A DNA stretch of 64,000 nucleotides from Toxorhynchites rutilus septentrionalis (Eukaryota; Arthropoda; Insecta; Diptera; Culicidae), in contig NC_073746.1 in assembly GCF_029784135.1 (NCBI RefSeq), forward strand, positions 68,803,542 to 68,867,541, written 5' to 3'. Each line of letters opens with the position of its first letter. Positions within the stretch are counted from its first letter, which is position 1. Positions 22,280-33,775 of this stretch are shown one piece after another. Both the position numbers and the translations under genes were made by a program. The notes under the pieces were generated by a model. That model was given only the letters and a program-made list of their open reading frames with translations, made no database searches and was not told where the DNA came from.

Positions 22280-23840
22280 CTTTAAGTGACTAAGAATATC
22301 AACACTTCTCATCATTTTGCGCTATTTCCAAAAAAACGCTTCTGTCAATATTACTGGCATTACTTTCTCATACTCGAGATAAGCGCAGCTGTTATCCTTA
22401 CTGGAGAAAGTTCTGCTACTGGCAAGCGGAACCCAATCACATACAAAATTCTAGAACGAAATTTACTTTCTTGATGACTAAATAAACGAAATAAATCCTG
22501 TTTGTTAATCTCAATAACCTCGAAAAGAGTTGCATTTATTCATTATGTTCAAGATTAGCGCAAATGCCATCCTTATTGCAAACGCCCGAGCGGTCTTAGG
22601 ATTTTTTTTCCTTTTAATTTAATCGAAACACGACCGTTCTACTTGGTTACTCAATCTAGACTCTCGTTTATTTCTAACATTTTTATTTTCCTCATCGCTA
22701 AGGATGAGGAATCTAATTCCGTAACTAATGCTATCCTACACACCGCCGCCTGAACTGCGGAGGTGGAATTTTTTCTAGTCTACTTCCTACTACTATTTAT
22801 TTTTTCATATTCTACTCATTAACTGTGAATGTGGGATGTACCACATTGATATATAGGAGTTGAAATTCTTATACAATTCTAATAAATAACTTTTTAAATT
22901 GACAATATTTATTCCTAAAAGGAGCGCTTCATTGCTGAAGATAGTTTTGCGATTGGCACGTGAACTCAAATAACTTACAACATTCCAGCACGACATTCAC
23001 TATGGTTTAGCTTGATATTCCTCAAATAATTGTGTGGTGCACAACCTTAGCGCTTGCTTCGCCATAGCGTCAGTTCGATGCTTTGATGCCTTGTTCAAGG
23101 CACCAACGAAGCCCCTATGATGGCGGAAAACAAGCGATGTTAACTGCTTCGAATAAAGAAAAAAGTGTGGATATTTGCCTCGCTTCCTCTCTCCTTGTTT
23201 ATATTTATTATCTCGGCTGGATAATTTGCACCACCAAACAAACGTCCATCGTAGCATCAAAATATTAGGTGATTGGTGCATCACGACATGGCCAATGAAT
23301 ACGCGAGCAAATACAAATGGGCCTTCAGCGTAGCGAATATGTACTATTTGTACATATGGGTTATGGCTTGAAGCAACTTCCCAACAGATGCTCTTTCTAA
23401 TAGTATTTCCAGTCTAGATTAGCTTAGCTGTCATCCTAAGTGAAAATAGTTTTGCTACTGTCATGTGAAATTTTCAATAAGATAACTCGTCCCGCACAAA
23501 CCTTTGTAGGGGAATGAGGTGGGACCATCATCATCATTAACCAAATCACACACAAAATTCCGGAACAATTATCTCCTTGGTGAGCCGATGATAGCCTAAT
23601 TTGATGATTCCCCACACAATTGTGCCGTTTAAAACCTTAATGGAATGGCGTCAGTTTGATATAATGATTGCAACGCCATATCCATCAGCGAGTAAGTCAT
23701 TCCACGTCCACAGCCTAATTTGAAACGAAAACATGTGATGACGCAAAACAAGGAACAAGGAAGCGATGTTCGTTGCTTCGTATCTAGAAAGATACTAAAA
23801 GCTTGCCTCAGCGAGATCCAATATTTGTGCTCTGGGTAAA
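22280..23840. repeat. Three diverged copies of a ~400-bp repeat
   Basis: Shared order of words: GTTATCC/GTCATCCT.A.TG.A.AA.GTT.TGCTACTG (22390, 23435), AACCAAATCACA.ACAAAATTC (22434, 23539), CAATTGTG..GT..A.AACCTTA (23029, 23619), GGCGTCAGTT.GAT (23065, 23645) and AAACAAG..GCGATGTT..CTGCTTCG (23128, 23750). A 60-base stretch at 23472-23540 (AATAAGATAACTCGT...AGGTGGGACCATCATCAT) also recurs at 38790-38855. No coding potential. Confidence 0.5.
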
Positions 23841-24287
23841 TATTCTCCTTCGTTCTTCTTCTTTTTCTTCTTTTTTTTGTTCACGGAGACTTTAAATCAT
23901 TCCTCTCCGTTGATCGCCGATAAGTTGATCGTTATTGACGGCTGGGTAGGGAAGCTCACAAATGAGCAGAACAAATGTATGGGAAAATGGAAATGCTTCT
24001 AGTTTTCATCAATTTAGAACATTTACACACCAGGGGATTGTAATATATAGCATAAAAAACAAATCTTAGGGTAATTCCGTTTCGTTTGGTATGCAAATTG
24101 TCAGAAACCGTTCTCGGCAGAAATAGTTATTGAAGTTAACTTTATTTCATAAAAACGTGACCTATTTTCTTATTTGGCACCCTTAATGAAAGACGTAGTT
24201 CTACGTCAAAACAACTAAATTTACCTTTATTGTGATAGATACGCAGTAATATTCCCAATCGACTGATACTAACGTAGTTGCGATCTA
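23841..24287. other. Intergenic with one GACGTAG motif
   Basis: A minus-oriented motif GACGTAGTTCTACGTC lies at 24192-24207, one base different from the family motif, just left of the Helitron. No gene. Confidence 0.4.
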
Positions 24288-24490
24288 TCTATATATATAA
24301 AAATCTCGTGTCTCGGTGTTTGTTACTGAACTCCTCCGAAACGGCTCGACCGATTTTGATGAAATTATACTCAAAATACTTGGTAGGTATGAGAATAGGT
24401 TGTAAACTATATATGATACCGGTAGGATACCGATAACCATACATTTAATACCGAATAGGGTGGCTCTATGCAGAAAAAAAGATCTGGATA

Positions 24491-25580
24491 TTTTTGACGT
24501 AGGACTACGTCTTTCATTTCTATACCGGGGTGTAAAATCAAAGTTTCGAAAACGAAAGCGTTACGCCGGAGACCGAGATTTTGAGTGTTAATAGCTCCTA
24601 AACAACTGAACGAAATGGTATGATAAACACTTCATTCGAAAGATAAAATGTCTACGCGTTCTATACTTGTTACTTTCTGATACAAAAACTTGTTTCAATA
24701 GTCTTAAATTTGCTTTCAAAATAGGCTATTGAAATCACCAATCGGTATATAAGCGAGCGCCGCTCGGAAATCTACTCAGTTCTAATTGAACAGCGATTGG
24801 AGCATATTGTCGCTGTTGTGGTGAAGCTCTTCATTTATCATGAAAGCGCGGATGAACGGTGTCACCAAGAGCCTGTTTGTGCACCTTAGGCCAGAAGGGA
24901 ATCCATCAGGAGGAGAGTGATGCTACAAACGGTTCCCCGGGAAGATCTCGAAGCAGCCGCTACACACACACATACATGCACGGAATTCTTTCCGTTTGGA
25001 TCGAGAAAGATCCGGAAAATAATCTGCCAGTTGCTCTAGGAATTTAAAAATACATTCATGTGAAAGAGTTTATTTGAATGTTTTCTATCCATGTAACACT
25101 GTGACCAAATATGTTTCAATCAAGTGCTATTAACAGATGGTTATCGAGTTAGCATTAACCACTGGTGGGCTTCCAGTATCGAGGAAAATGTGGAAATATC
25201 TAATCGTTACTGAAAATAATCTGCCAGTACCTCTGGGAATTTAAAATTACATTCATATGAAAGAGTTTATTTTAATGTTTTCTATCCATGTAACACTGTG
25301 ACCAAATACATTAGGTTTTGTGATTTTTCAGTCAATCGCAATCAACAGGATAGCTTCTGAAGATTATTCTTCCCCATCAGTAGGATATTTCCGTATCCAA
25401 TATTGGATGCATAAAATCTTGTGCCTCCAACGTAACGCTCTCGTTTTCGAAGTTCTCCAAATATTCATTCATTCAGAATGAATTCAGATTCAACTTCATA
25501 CAAATGATCTCTAAATCAACGATAGTCCTACGTCACCCTTGCGGTTATACCATAGCTATAACCCACTTCCTGTTTTTTTT
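24491..25580 (+). mobile_element. GACGTAG-family element, copy A
   Basis: From TTTTTGACGTAGGACTACGTC (motif 24496-24511) to TAGTCCTACGTC (25523-25534) plus the outer right block ending CCCACTTCCTGTTTT. About 1.09 kb and nearly identical to the inverted copy at 28407-29495. Contains a promoter-like TATATAAGCG box (24748) after a CCAAT-type CCAATCGG (24738), followed by a transcript-like GC-richer stretch (24840-25020), and an imperfect internal duplication (25018-25105 and 25203-25312). No transposase. The ~60-codon frame at 24859 is not recognisable. Confidence 0.75.
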
Positions 25581-25929
25581 CAAAAATTTCATTTCATACC
25601 ATACATATAACCTTAAATTTTGACCCCAATTCCCTATTTTTAATTGCGATTTTATTATTTTATTATTTAAATAGTTGAGATTTCTATGATGAACACAACG
25701 CCTTGAATGTATTCTGGAGTGGCAAGCTCAAGAATACGCGTGACTACAGTGCAAGTCAGAAGGGTTTCTTTAACGAAAAATCTCTTGCATAAACATTCGA
25801 CCAACGAGACCCCGTCACAGATACTTAATTTATTATGAACATCATTTCTCATTTTGGTTTAATATTTATGAACATGCGACGAAACAAACAGAGGGCGCGG
25901 GTTTTTTATGTTTATCATATGGTGATTTG

Positions 25930-26830
25930 ACATGGTCAAGAAACGCCAATTCAAGATATCGTAAACTGTGCCAACAATTTATGGTCGACATATACGCGGA
26001 GGTAGAGATTGAACGACTGTAATTCTTACTACACAATCAACAAAAGCGGTGCGAGGAATAATACATTCACTTGCGAGACACTATCATGAGCAACGCCGAC
26101 ACAGCTTTAGTTATAGTCAGGCCAAAGCGCAATGCATTGTCATGACATTGCGCGTGTGTTCAAACACAAAATGAAGTTCGACCGTATTCGTGCCCACATA
26201 TTGTTGGTTGTATTCTGTTGAATGGAAAAAGCGCAATTTTGCATTCTGTTCAAGCTCAAGTCCAATCGAGTTGAGCAAATGTGACAACCTTGCCACGCAA
26301 TTCGACGTAAACAACATTGGTCTCCATGTTCCATTTCTATGAAGCAAAAATAGTAATGGTTTTTCGGGTGGAATAAACACGCAAAATTTAGCATTCAAAC
26401 ACATTCAAAACAAATTAAGCATCCAAACGAAATCGAATAATAATTTTCATTCAACAATTTCAACAATTTAGAATTATTTCCGGAATTATGCCGATCAGTT
26501 TCGCGACAAGGCGAACGAATTTAAGAGTGTAAAAGTCGATTTCGATCGAATTGTAAAATCCGATCACTCATATGCATATATGAATATTGAGTTCTGCAAA
26601 TCGGTGAAGAGTAATAAAAACATCCATGATTAAAGGAAGCAATATGGCTGTGTTTCAAACTTAGATTACCGATGTGAATACTCCTCGATTGAATGACAAC
26701 GATAAAATAACGCGATTCCAAACAGGCCGATTAATCAGCTCCATTGAAGTTAGCTGGCGTATCGCTGTTTTCCAATTTATGAACGAGACCAAGCTGTTAT
26801 AAACTAAGCCATGATGAAAAACCACATGCA
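25930..26830 (+). pseudogene. Helitron Rep (rolling-circle replicase) remnant
   Basis: Two readable blocks survive. At 25979-26102: FMVDIYAEVEIERL, then NQQKR and YIHLRDTIMSNAD, matching the Helitron-like N-terminal domain (QQyivDmYaKiE.eRL...NQkklR.e.yihLrDai..nad). At 26560-26820: HAYMNIEFCKSVKS, MAVFQ, DVNTPRLND, RFQTGRLISSIEVSWRI and ERDQAVIN, matching the HINiEfCnSvKsIKYicKYvnKGsD...f and GRYisSnEAvWRI..fpiHeR.paV blocks. Numerous stops and frameshifts; the HUH region between them and the helicase domain are gone. Family function: strand nicking and rolling-circle transposition. Confidence 0.75.
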
Positions 26831-27133
26831 CGTATTTTCTAACAAGGAGACAGCAATAAATATTGATTTTCTATATTTCATTTTTTCTACTTTACGACAA
26901 ACTTATATTACTTTTTTCAGTTGACGTTTATCTTTCAAGAGATCAAACATGTCAGTTACGTTAATGAAATACACCAAGAAACATCATATAACCTTTCGTT
27001 CAAATCATTTAATTCGTTTTTTTATCGGTCACATTCGATTTATTTTAAAGATCGTTAAAATATTCAAACACACTTACAATACATTAGTGTGTTTTATTCA
27101 ACACCCAAAATATTCACTAGAAATAATTTATTT

Positions 27134-27162
27134 GGCAGAACAACGTTTGCCTGGTCAGCTAG
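27134..27162 (+). terminator. Helitron 3' hairpin and CTAG end
   Basis: GGCAGAACAACGTTTGCC (27134-27151) can pair at its ends, followed by TGGTCAGCTAG; this is the standard Helitron 3' terminus that stops rolling-circle transfer. Confidence 0.75.
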
Positions 27163-27299
27163 TAAAGTAATATTCGAGTAATAAGCAAATGAAATCTTTC
27201 ACTATTTACCAAGTTCTACTTTCAGATATTAATTGTATTGAGAGTTGAGTATTGAGACATTTGGGTGAATGGTTAAGGTATATTTGTATTTGAAGATGT

Positions 27300-28400
27300 A
27301 TGTTTTTGACGTGGGACTACGTCTAACTGCAGTATATGGGGGTAAAATGAAATCCTAAATACACAACATGCAGCAAAAATGAAAGATTTCGAATGCTTAT
27401 AACTCGAACGTTTCTTAATAGATCTAAAAGATGACTACATCAATTGATAGGAAATATACGCATCTATCACATTGAATAAAAGGTTACTTCCCATGAGATA
27501 AACAATTAAATAACTGTAAAATGTCAAGTTATCTAAACGCCCTAACTGTCAAGTTTTGATTGGCACGATTTACGGTTTCCCCAACACAGACTTTAAAATT
27601 AATTTACCTGTGGGAATTCGTTTTGCAAATATACATGCAAGTAGGGGGTATATTTGTTCCACCGAAATGTGTTTCCCTGAGATGGATTTCTAAACTGAGA
27701 AGCCTGGGAAAATCCTCATTTCAGATACTAGAGGTGAATGAACTTTCACGGTTCGAGAACTACGTAAACATGAAAGATGTCATAATTTCAGAGAGTAATG
27801 TAAAATACAATGATCGTTTGACAATTCTTCCGTTCATCCACCCTTCGTTTCCTCGTGTTCTTCGTTTATGCCTCACTTTATTTGAGACAGAAAACATTCA
27901 CATAACATCTTCGAAAAGATCGTTCTCGAGTTTAATGGAAAAATACTGTCTCGCTTCCGCTCATTTATTCTCGGAGATTTTTGCATTCCCTCATTTGCCT
28001 CTCGGAATGACGTTAGATGGAGACTCACTCAAATAGCAATCATTGAACCCTCGATCGCGGCAGTAAAATATAGTTGAAATCGAGTTGTTTTCTGTGCACT
28101 TTTGCAATGACTTTTTTTTTGTTTCTATGAATATCGTATGAAACGATCTAAGCCAACGCAAAAGACCATATTAACGCAATTTATTGGTGAGCGGGAAGGT
28201 AGATTCATGTGCACTTGAAAGCTGGCAAGGAAAAGAGTACAAGGGAAAATAAAATCATACATACACGCATATTGAGTCTATTTTAACTCACTCGTTATTT
28301 TGTTTCGTGCGATCCTTCCAAAGGAGTATTCATGCATTGAATGTTGTTTTCCACTCTTTATATTGTTATGTTCACTCTCAGTCCCCAACGAAGATGGTCG
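27300..28400 (+). mobile_element. GACGTAG-family element, partial
   Basis: Left motif GACGTGGGACTACGTC (27308-27323) followed by TATATGGGGGTAAAATG, the GAATGCTTATAACTCGA..TTTCT.AATAGATC block shared with 9608-9640, AATTGATAGGAAATAT (also 9658) and TTGATTGGC. The inside diverges from copies A and B but resembles 8820-8980. No right end is visible before copy B begins. The 158-codon plus frame at 27560-28036 spans this repeat and has no recognised motif. Confidence 0.6.
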
Positions 28401-28406
28401 GAGAGT

Positions 28407-29495
28407 AAAAACAGGAAGTGGGTTATATCTATGGTATAACCGCAAGGGTGACGTAGGACTATCGTTGATTTAGAGATCATTTGTATGAAGTTGAATCTGA
28501 ATTCATTCTGAATGAATGAATATTTGAAGAACTTCGAAAACGAGAGCGTTACGTTGGAGGCACAAGGTTTTATGCATCCAATATTGGATAGGGAAATATC
28601 CTACTGATGGGGAAGAATAATCTTCAGAAGCTATCCTGTTGATGGCGATTGATTGAAAAATCACAAAACCTAATGTATTTGGTCACAGTGTTACATGGAT
28701 AGAAAACATTAAAATAAACTCTTTCATATGAATGTAATTTTAAATTCCCAGAGGTATTGGCAGATTATTTTCAGTAACGATTAGATATTTCCACATTTTC
28801 CTCGATACTGGAAGCCCACCAGTGGTTAATGCTAACTCGATAACCATCTGTTAATAGCACTTGATTGAAACAAATTTGGTCACAGTGTTACATGGATAGA
28901 AAACATTCAAATAAACTCTTTCACATGAATGTATTTTAAAATTCCTAGAGGAACTGGCAGATTATTTTCCGGATCTTTCTCGATCCAAACGGAAAGAATT
29001 CCGTGCGTGTATGTGTGTGTGTGTAGCGGCTGCTTCGAGATCTTCCCGGGGAACCGTTTGTAGCATCACTCTCCTCCTGATGGATTCCCTTCTGGCCTAA
29101 GGTGCACAAACAGGCTCTTGATGACACCGTTCATCCGCGCTTTCATGATAAATGAAGAGCTTCACCACAACAGCGACAACATGCTCCAATCGCTGTTCAA
29201 TTAGAACTGAGTGGATTTCCGAGCGGCGCTCGCTTATATACCGATTGGTGATTTCAATAGCCTATTTTGAAAGCAAATTTAAGACTATTGAAACAAGTTT
29301 TTGGATCAGAAAGTAACAAGTATAGAACGCGTAGACATTTTATCTTTCGAATGAAGTGTTTATCATACCATTTCGTTCAGTTGTTTAGGAGCTATTAACA
29401 CTCAAAATCTCGGTCTCCGGCGTGACGCTTTCGTTTTCGAAACTTTGATTTTACACCCCGGTATAGAAATGAAAGACGTAGTCCTACGTCAAAAA
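28407..29495 (-). mobile_element. GACGTAG-family element, copy B (inverted twin of copy A)
   Basis: Minus-strand copy with left motif at 29475-29490 and right motif at 28450-28461; it includes the same internal duplication and the same TATATAAGCG box (near 29236-29245). Differences from copy A are scattered single bases. About 2.83 kb separate the two, with opposite orientation. Confidence 0.75.
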
Positions 29496-32044
29496 TGAAT
29501 CGTGCAATCTCACGATTGCTTGCTGCATTCTTTTCGCCATGCTTATTCCAAGCAGATATAAGAAGGATTTATAATTAGGTGTGGAGAAATCAGCGAATGA
29601 ACTTTTCCATACTTGATTATGATACTGTTGGCAACTGGGCGCGTAGATGCTCTCTCTAAAACAGTTCCTTGCTGGTGGTACGTTTTTCTCAGAATCTATT
29701 GGACCGACCTGGCTGAATTCAACATGTAAAAAGGTAAAAGAGGTTTTTGAAAATTCGAAAAAGTCTTGTGTGTTTTCCAAGACATTGTTATGTTTAGAAA
29801 ACAAATTTATGTTAAGTTTAAAATTTTAGAATCGGCGCATTTCGGTATTTCACCACTGCCAAAGCTAGCATGATGCATTGAGCGGAAGCTGAGCCTACAG
29901 CATGAAGAAAAGATTGATAATATAGGAGAAAAGGTAGAAAACGCGAGATTCTAATTTTGATTGTGTGCAAAATATGAGAGAAGAAGCGGGAAGAAGGAAG
30001 AAATAATATAGGATCACGGTTCGAAAAAGGCGAGCAATAATGTTTGTAAATACGACCTGAAATTCAAACCGTATGACCTAGCGGAATTTTTACACGCTGA
30101 AAAAGAAAAGAGAGTTAACATTAAAAACCCGCCTCGTAATGCCAACGACCTCCACGGGTCGACAATTCTGCACCGCCCAATCATGGCACCACGCCGCAGT
30201 TCATAGGGCACCGTGGGTCAGGGAACCGCAAGGCACCTCCGTTACCACGATAAGTACGTAATAATTGCAATCATGATGTTAAATAAGCCGCAGCCAAGCG
30301 GTAGGTCGCTTGCGCTACTGTTTTACCGCCAGCTCCCGCCGCCGCCGCCGTCGATCGGAGATTAAGATCAAGTCGAACCCACCCGGCCCTGCTTGGTACA
30401 AAAGAACGACTAATTGTTTATTATGGTTTGTAATTATTATCACGCTGTTTAACCCCCGAAGTGCTCCGGTTTATGCCAAAGTGCACATATCTGCAGCCAA
30501 ACTGCGTGAACGATCTCGACTATCAGAAGCGGATATAAATAATGGAAGTTATGGTTCTTTTTAAAGGCGCCCGTGTTTTCACTGTTGCGAAAGCGCGAAA
30601 TTAGAGTCATTGTTACCGGAGATATGTTTTTAATTGGGCGTAGGTCTCGAGAAACAATGAGTTGTAAACGACGGCTGGTTTATCTGTATGACTAATTGTA
30701 TCAGCATAAACACTCACATAATTGTTCACATTCCGCCGAATTCAAGGTCTCGTTCAGCTTCAGAATCTATTTATCTTTTTTCCTTTCACGATTTGCATCT
30801 TCGGCTTTGCAAATACTTCATACCGTCAACTTGAACTTCAACTATCAAAAGGCGAAAAGCCCAACAACAGCGGACCTGTCTTTTGGGCCTCGTTGACATT
30901 GTATCGCGGAGAGGCAATCACCGAAAACGCATTTTTCATCCCGTCGATAGTTGACCGTTCAATGCCACTTTCGTTATGATGCTGAAGCCTGTATACTTCA
31001 GCGCGAGTGAGTACCGCAAGCATTGTTGTTGTTTTGCCGGCTGTCTCATTATCGAACATTATTTGGTTTCGGATCGCCCCGGAACCTTGCACTGCCAGCC
31101 TACGTTTCGACCTAGGCATTCAACGGTTCATCCTCTCGCAACCGATGATTTATGTTAAATAAAAATTTCACAAGATATTTTTGTTATTTCACAATTTTAT
31201 CGATTTCGGTTTGATAAACCCAAAACTGGAAACAAGATCTCGGCTCATCACAACGAAAGTGTTAGCCCTATCACTACACGATAGCCCACCGATGATGTAA
31301 AACTGATTTTGGGTTTATGAAATATCAACGCATCCGATCCAGTTCATTCAAAGTGGCTGTATCGCGCGATTTTGTCACTCTGGACTTTGTACTTTTGTGC
31401 GTTTCGGGTCGCATTTAAGATCTTCAACTGCAAAGAAGAAAAAAAAAACAGGTTCGTCGCTGCTGCGAGTGTTACCACCTTTGTAAAACTTTTATTAGGC
31501 TCGTTCAGATTTTGTCTCTCTTTCGTGTGTTTCTTTGCTCGCAGCACGATTTGAGATGCCGGTGTGGAATTTGAATTTGCGTAATTGGGGAATTATGAAA
31601 AAATCAAGCTCAGTTTTCGTGAGCTTTTACGGCGTAGCTAACATATTTAACCTAATGGCACTGCGTTGATGATGAGGGCTTTTGGTAAAATAACAAATCA
31701 AACGAATTCCTACAGTCGAGCAGCCAACAAAAGAATAGTGGGAAGAATACTTCTTTCCGCATTAGATGTTATCATAAAGCGATCGCGTCAAATTTGAGCC
31801 GGATCCAGCGGGCTGATGCATCGTTGACATCAACTCACACAATGGGTCCCAGCGCTGTCGCGTCGAAATTTAAAAAAATATATTAAAGCTATCTTGTACA
31901 GTTTAAAACACCACAAAAATGATTAAATGATGGCACAATCCATCGCGAAGCAACCATGCAAGCAAATCGCGAATCGGTGGAAATGAATAATTGTTTTGTG
32001 AGATACAGACGGATGGTTCCATTTGATTCATACATCCGGTAGTA
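29496..32044. other. Mostly unique sequence without a supported gene
   Basis: A less AT-rich stretch with a short (CCG)n run at 30334-30350. Open frames are at most 106 codons (29484-29804 minus strand, partly overlapping copy B) and none carries a recognisable domain. It could hold regulatory DNA of a neighbouring gene, but the sequence gives no direct evidence. Confidence 0.35.
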
Positions 32045-33344
32045 AAGGGTGTGTCACATCAAATTGCATCACGGAAAAAACGCTGTAGAAATTCGCCCAG
32101 TAGAACGATCCTTTTGAAAATTTTAGACAGTAAAATAAAAACTATTAAACAACTTTTGGCATTTTCTTTTTATTCATACTTCGAGCCCAAGCCCGTATGC
32201 TCGCACCTTCCTCTCTACCCCGTCCATAAGGTTCTGTACAACGTCAGGTTGTAGTTTTTTTTTTGAACAGAAATCCATTTTCTCTTGAAGTCCGCCTCCG
32301 ATTTGACAACTTTTGGGTTCTTCCGGAGGGCCTGCTTCATAATCGCCCAATATTTCTCTATTGGGCGAAGCTCCGGCGCGTTGGGCGGGTTCATTTCCTT
32401 TGGCACGAAGGTGACCCCGTTGGCTTCGTACCACTCCAACACGTCCTTTGAATAGTGGCACGAAGCGAGATCCGGCCAGAAGATGGTCGGGCCCTCGTGC
32501 TGCTTCAATAGTGGTAGTAAGCGCTTCTGTAGGCACTCCTTAAGGTAAACCTGCCCGTTTACCGTGCCGGTCATCACGAAAGGGGCGCTCCGCTTTCCGC
32601 AAGAGCAGATCGCTTGCCACACCATGTACTTTTTGGCAAACTTGGATAGTTTCTGCTTGCGAATCTCCTCTGGAACGCTGAATTTGTCCTCTGCGGAGAA
32701 GAACAACAGGCCCGGCAGCTGACGAAAGTCCGCTTTGACGTAGGTTTCGTCGTCCATTACCAGGCAATGCGGCTTCGTCAGCATTTCGGTGTACAGCTTC
32801 CGGGCTCGCGTCTTCCCCACCATGTTTTGACTTTCGTCGCGGTTAGGAGCCTTCTGTACCTTGTAGGTACGCAGGCCCTCCCGCTGCTTGGTCCACTGGA
32901 CGAATGAACTTGACAAATTCAGCTTATTGACGACATCCCGGACCGAACTTCTCGGATCACGTCTAAACTGCTTAACTACGCGCTTGTGATCTTTTTCACT
33001 GAAGGAGCATCCATTTTTGCCGTTCTTCACCTTCCGGTCGATGGTTAGGTTCTTGAAGTATCGTTTTAGTACTCTGCTGACCGTGGATTGGACGATTCCC
33101 AGCATCTTACCGATGTCCCGATGTGACAACTCCGGATTCTCGAAATGAGTGCGCAGGATTAATTCACGACGGTCTTTTTCGTTCGACGACATTTTTCCAA
33201 ATTTACGAAAAATTGACAGTGAAGCATGGCCAACGTGATCTATACACTCTTATCTGATTATAAGCGGAAGCTGAAGATATAATTCCTAAAAATTAAATTT
33301 CTACATCGTTTTTTCCGTGATGCAATTTGATGTGATACACCCTT
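32045..33344. mobile_element. Tc1/mariner-superfamily transposon of the DD37E type
   Basis: 1,300 bp flanked by TA on both sides (32043-32044, 33345-33346). Inverted ends of about 45 bp: AAGGGTGTGTCACATCAAAT on the left, matched on the right by the complement with one difference (GTATCAC), continuing through TGCATCACGGAAAAAACG. One transposase gene on the minus strand fills most of it. High integrity suggests a young insertion. Confidence 0.95.
32215..33192 (-). CDS. DD37E transposase, near-intact (C-terminal frameshift)
   Basis: 325 codons from an ATG at 33192, near the expected length of ~340. N-terminal helix-turn-helix (SHRDIGKMLGIVQSTVSRVLKR) and a second HTH (SVRDVVNKLNLSSSFV) bind the ends. 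Catalytic residues: D in LVMDDETYVK, D in IFWPDLASCHYSK and E in PELRPIEKYW, with exactly 37 residues between the last two, the signature of the mosquito-described ITmD37E group. At a T-run at 32252-32261 the frame slips: the expected end (VQNLMDGVERKVRAYGLGLEV-type) continues in the next frame down to 32174, while the annotated frame ends in an unrelated 15 residues. A single-base homopolymer change is the only lesion seen, so it may be a sequencing error. Confidence 0.9.
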   Translation of the reverse strand: MSSNEKDRRELILRTHFENPELSHRDIGKMLGIVQSTVSRVLKRYFKNLTIDRKVKNGKNGCSFSEKDHKRVVKQFRRDPRSSVRDVVNKLNLSSSFVQWTKQREGLRTYKVQKAPNRDESQNMVGKTRARKLYTEMLTKPHCLVMDDETYVKADFRQLPGLLFFSAEDKFSVPEEIRKQKLSKFAKKYMVWQAICSCGKRSAPFVMTGTVNGQVYLKECLQKRLLPLLKQHEGPTIFWPDLASCHYSKDVLEWYEANGVTFVPKEMNPPNAPELRPIEKYWAIMKQALRKNPKVVKSEADFKRKWISVQKKNYNLTLYRTLWTG

Positions 33345-33775
33345 TATTTATGTAGAACCACGAAAACAAAATGGAAATTTACCCAAATCTCACACCATAC
33401 TGATCTCTTTCTCACCACTTTTGGTAATCTCATTATGAATTGAATATACATCAAACTATACCAATATATCTTAGAGAAGTTTCAGGAGAATTCGACCTAT
33501 CAAATTGAATACTTAATATATTCCTCAACATAGTTTTGTTTAAAGCAGGGTTTCTCAAAGTGGAAGTGGATCTTCGCTGGTGAAATACACATATGTATTC
33601 GGTGAGAAAAAGATAAGTTCTTATGCTTACGTTTTATTCGTAAATTATAATTAAAAAGTTGACTGAAACGGGTAGTCAAGTAGCTAAATCACATAGTCAT
33701 CACTGTAGTGGTGGTAGTGTTGAAGAGAGCTTGAGTACCTTAATCTTCAGTCTGCCAATCTGCTGCTGATACATA

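Larger units (their letters stand above)
24288..27162 (+). mobile_element. Decayed Helitron
   Basis: Starts TCTATATATATAAAAATCTCG and the following ACTCCTCCGAAACGGCTCGACCGA..TTGATGAAATT is the well-known insect Helitron 5' region. Ends GGTCAGCTAG at 27153-27162, preceded by a short hairpin (GGCAGA...TTTGCC, 27134-27151). It sits between A (24287) and T (27163), as expected for Helitron insertion. Remains of the Rep/helicase are readable at 25940-26820. A 1.09-kb GACGTAG element has inserted in its 5' part (24491-25580). Confidence 0.85.

Noticed and set aside
26117..26404. Two overlapping minus-strand frames of 84-95 codons
   Set aside because: They lie between plus-strand Rep blocks of the decayed Helitron and resemble nothing.
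27560..28036. 158-codon plus-strand frame
   Set aside because: It lies in the GACGTAG-family sequence, and the related region at 8820-8980 does not conserve the frame.
29484..29804. 106-codon minus-strand frame as a host exon
   Set aside because: Its right part looks protein-like but it runs into the end of the mobile element copy B, and no domain or splice partner was found.
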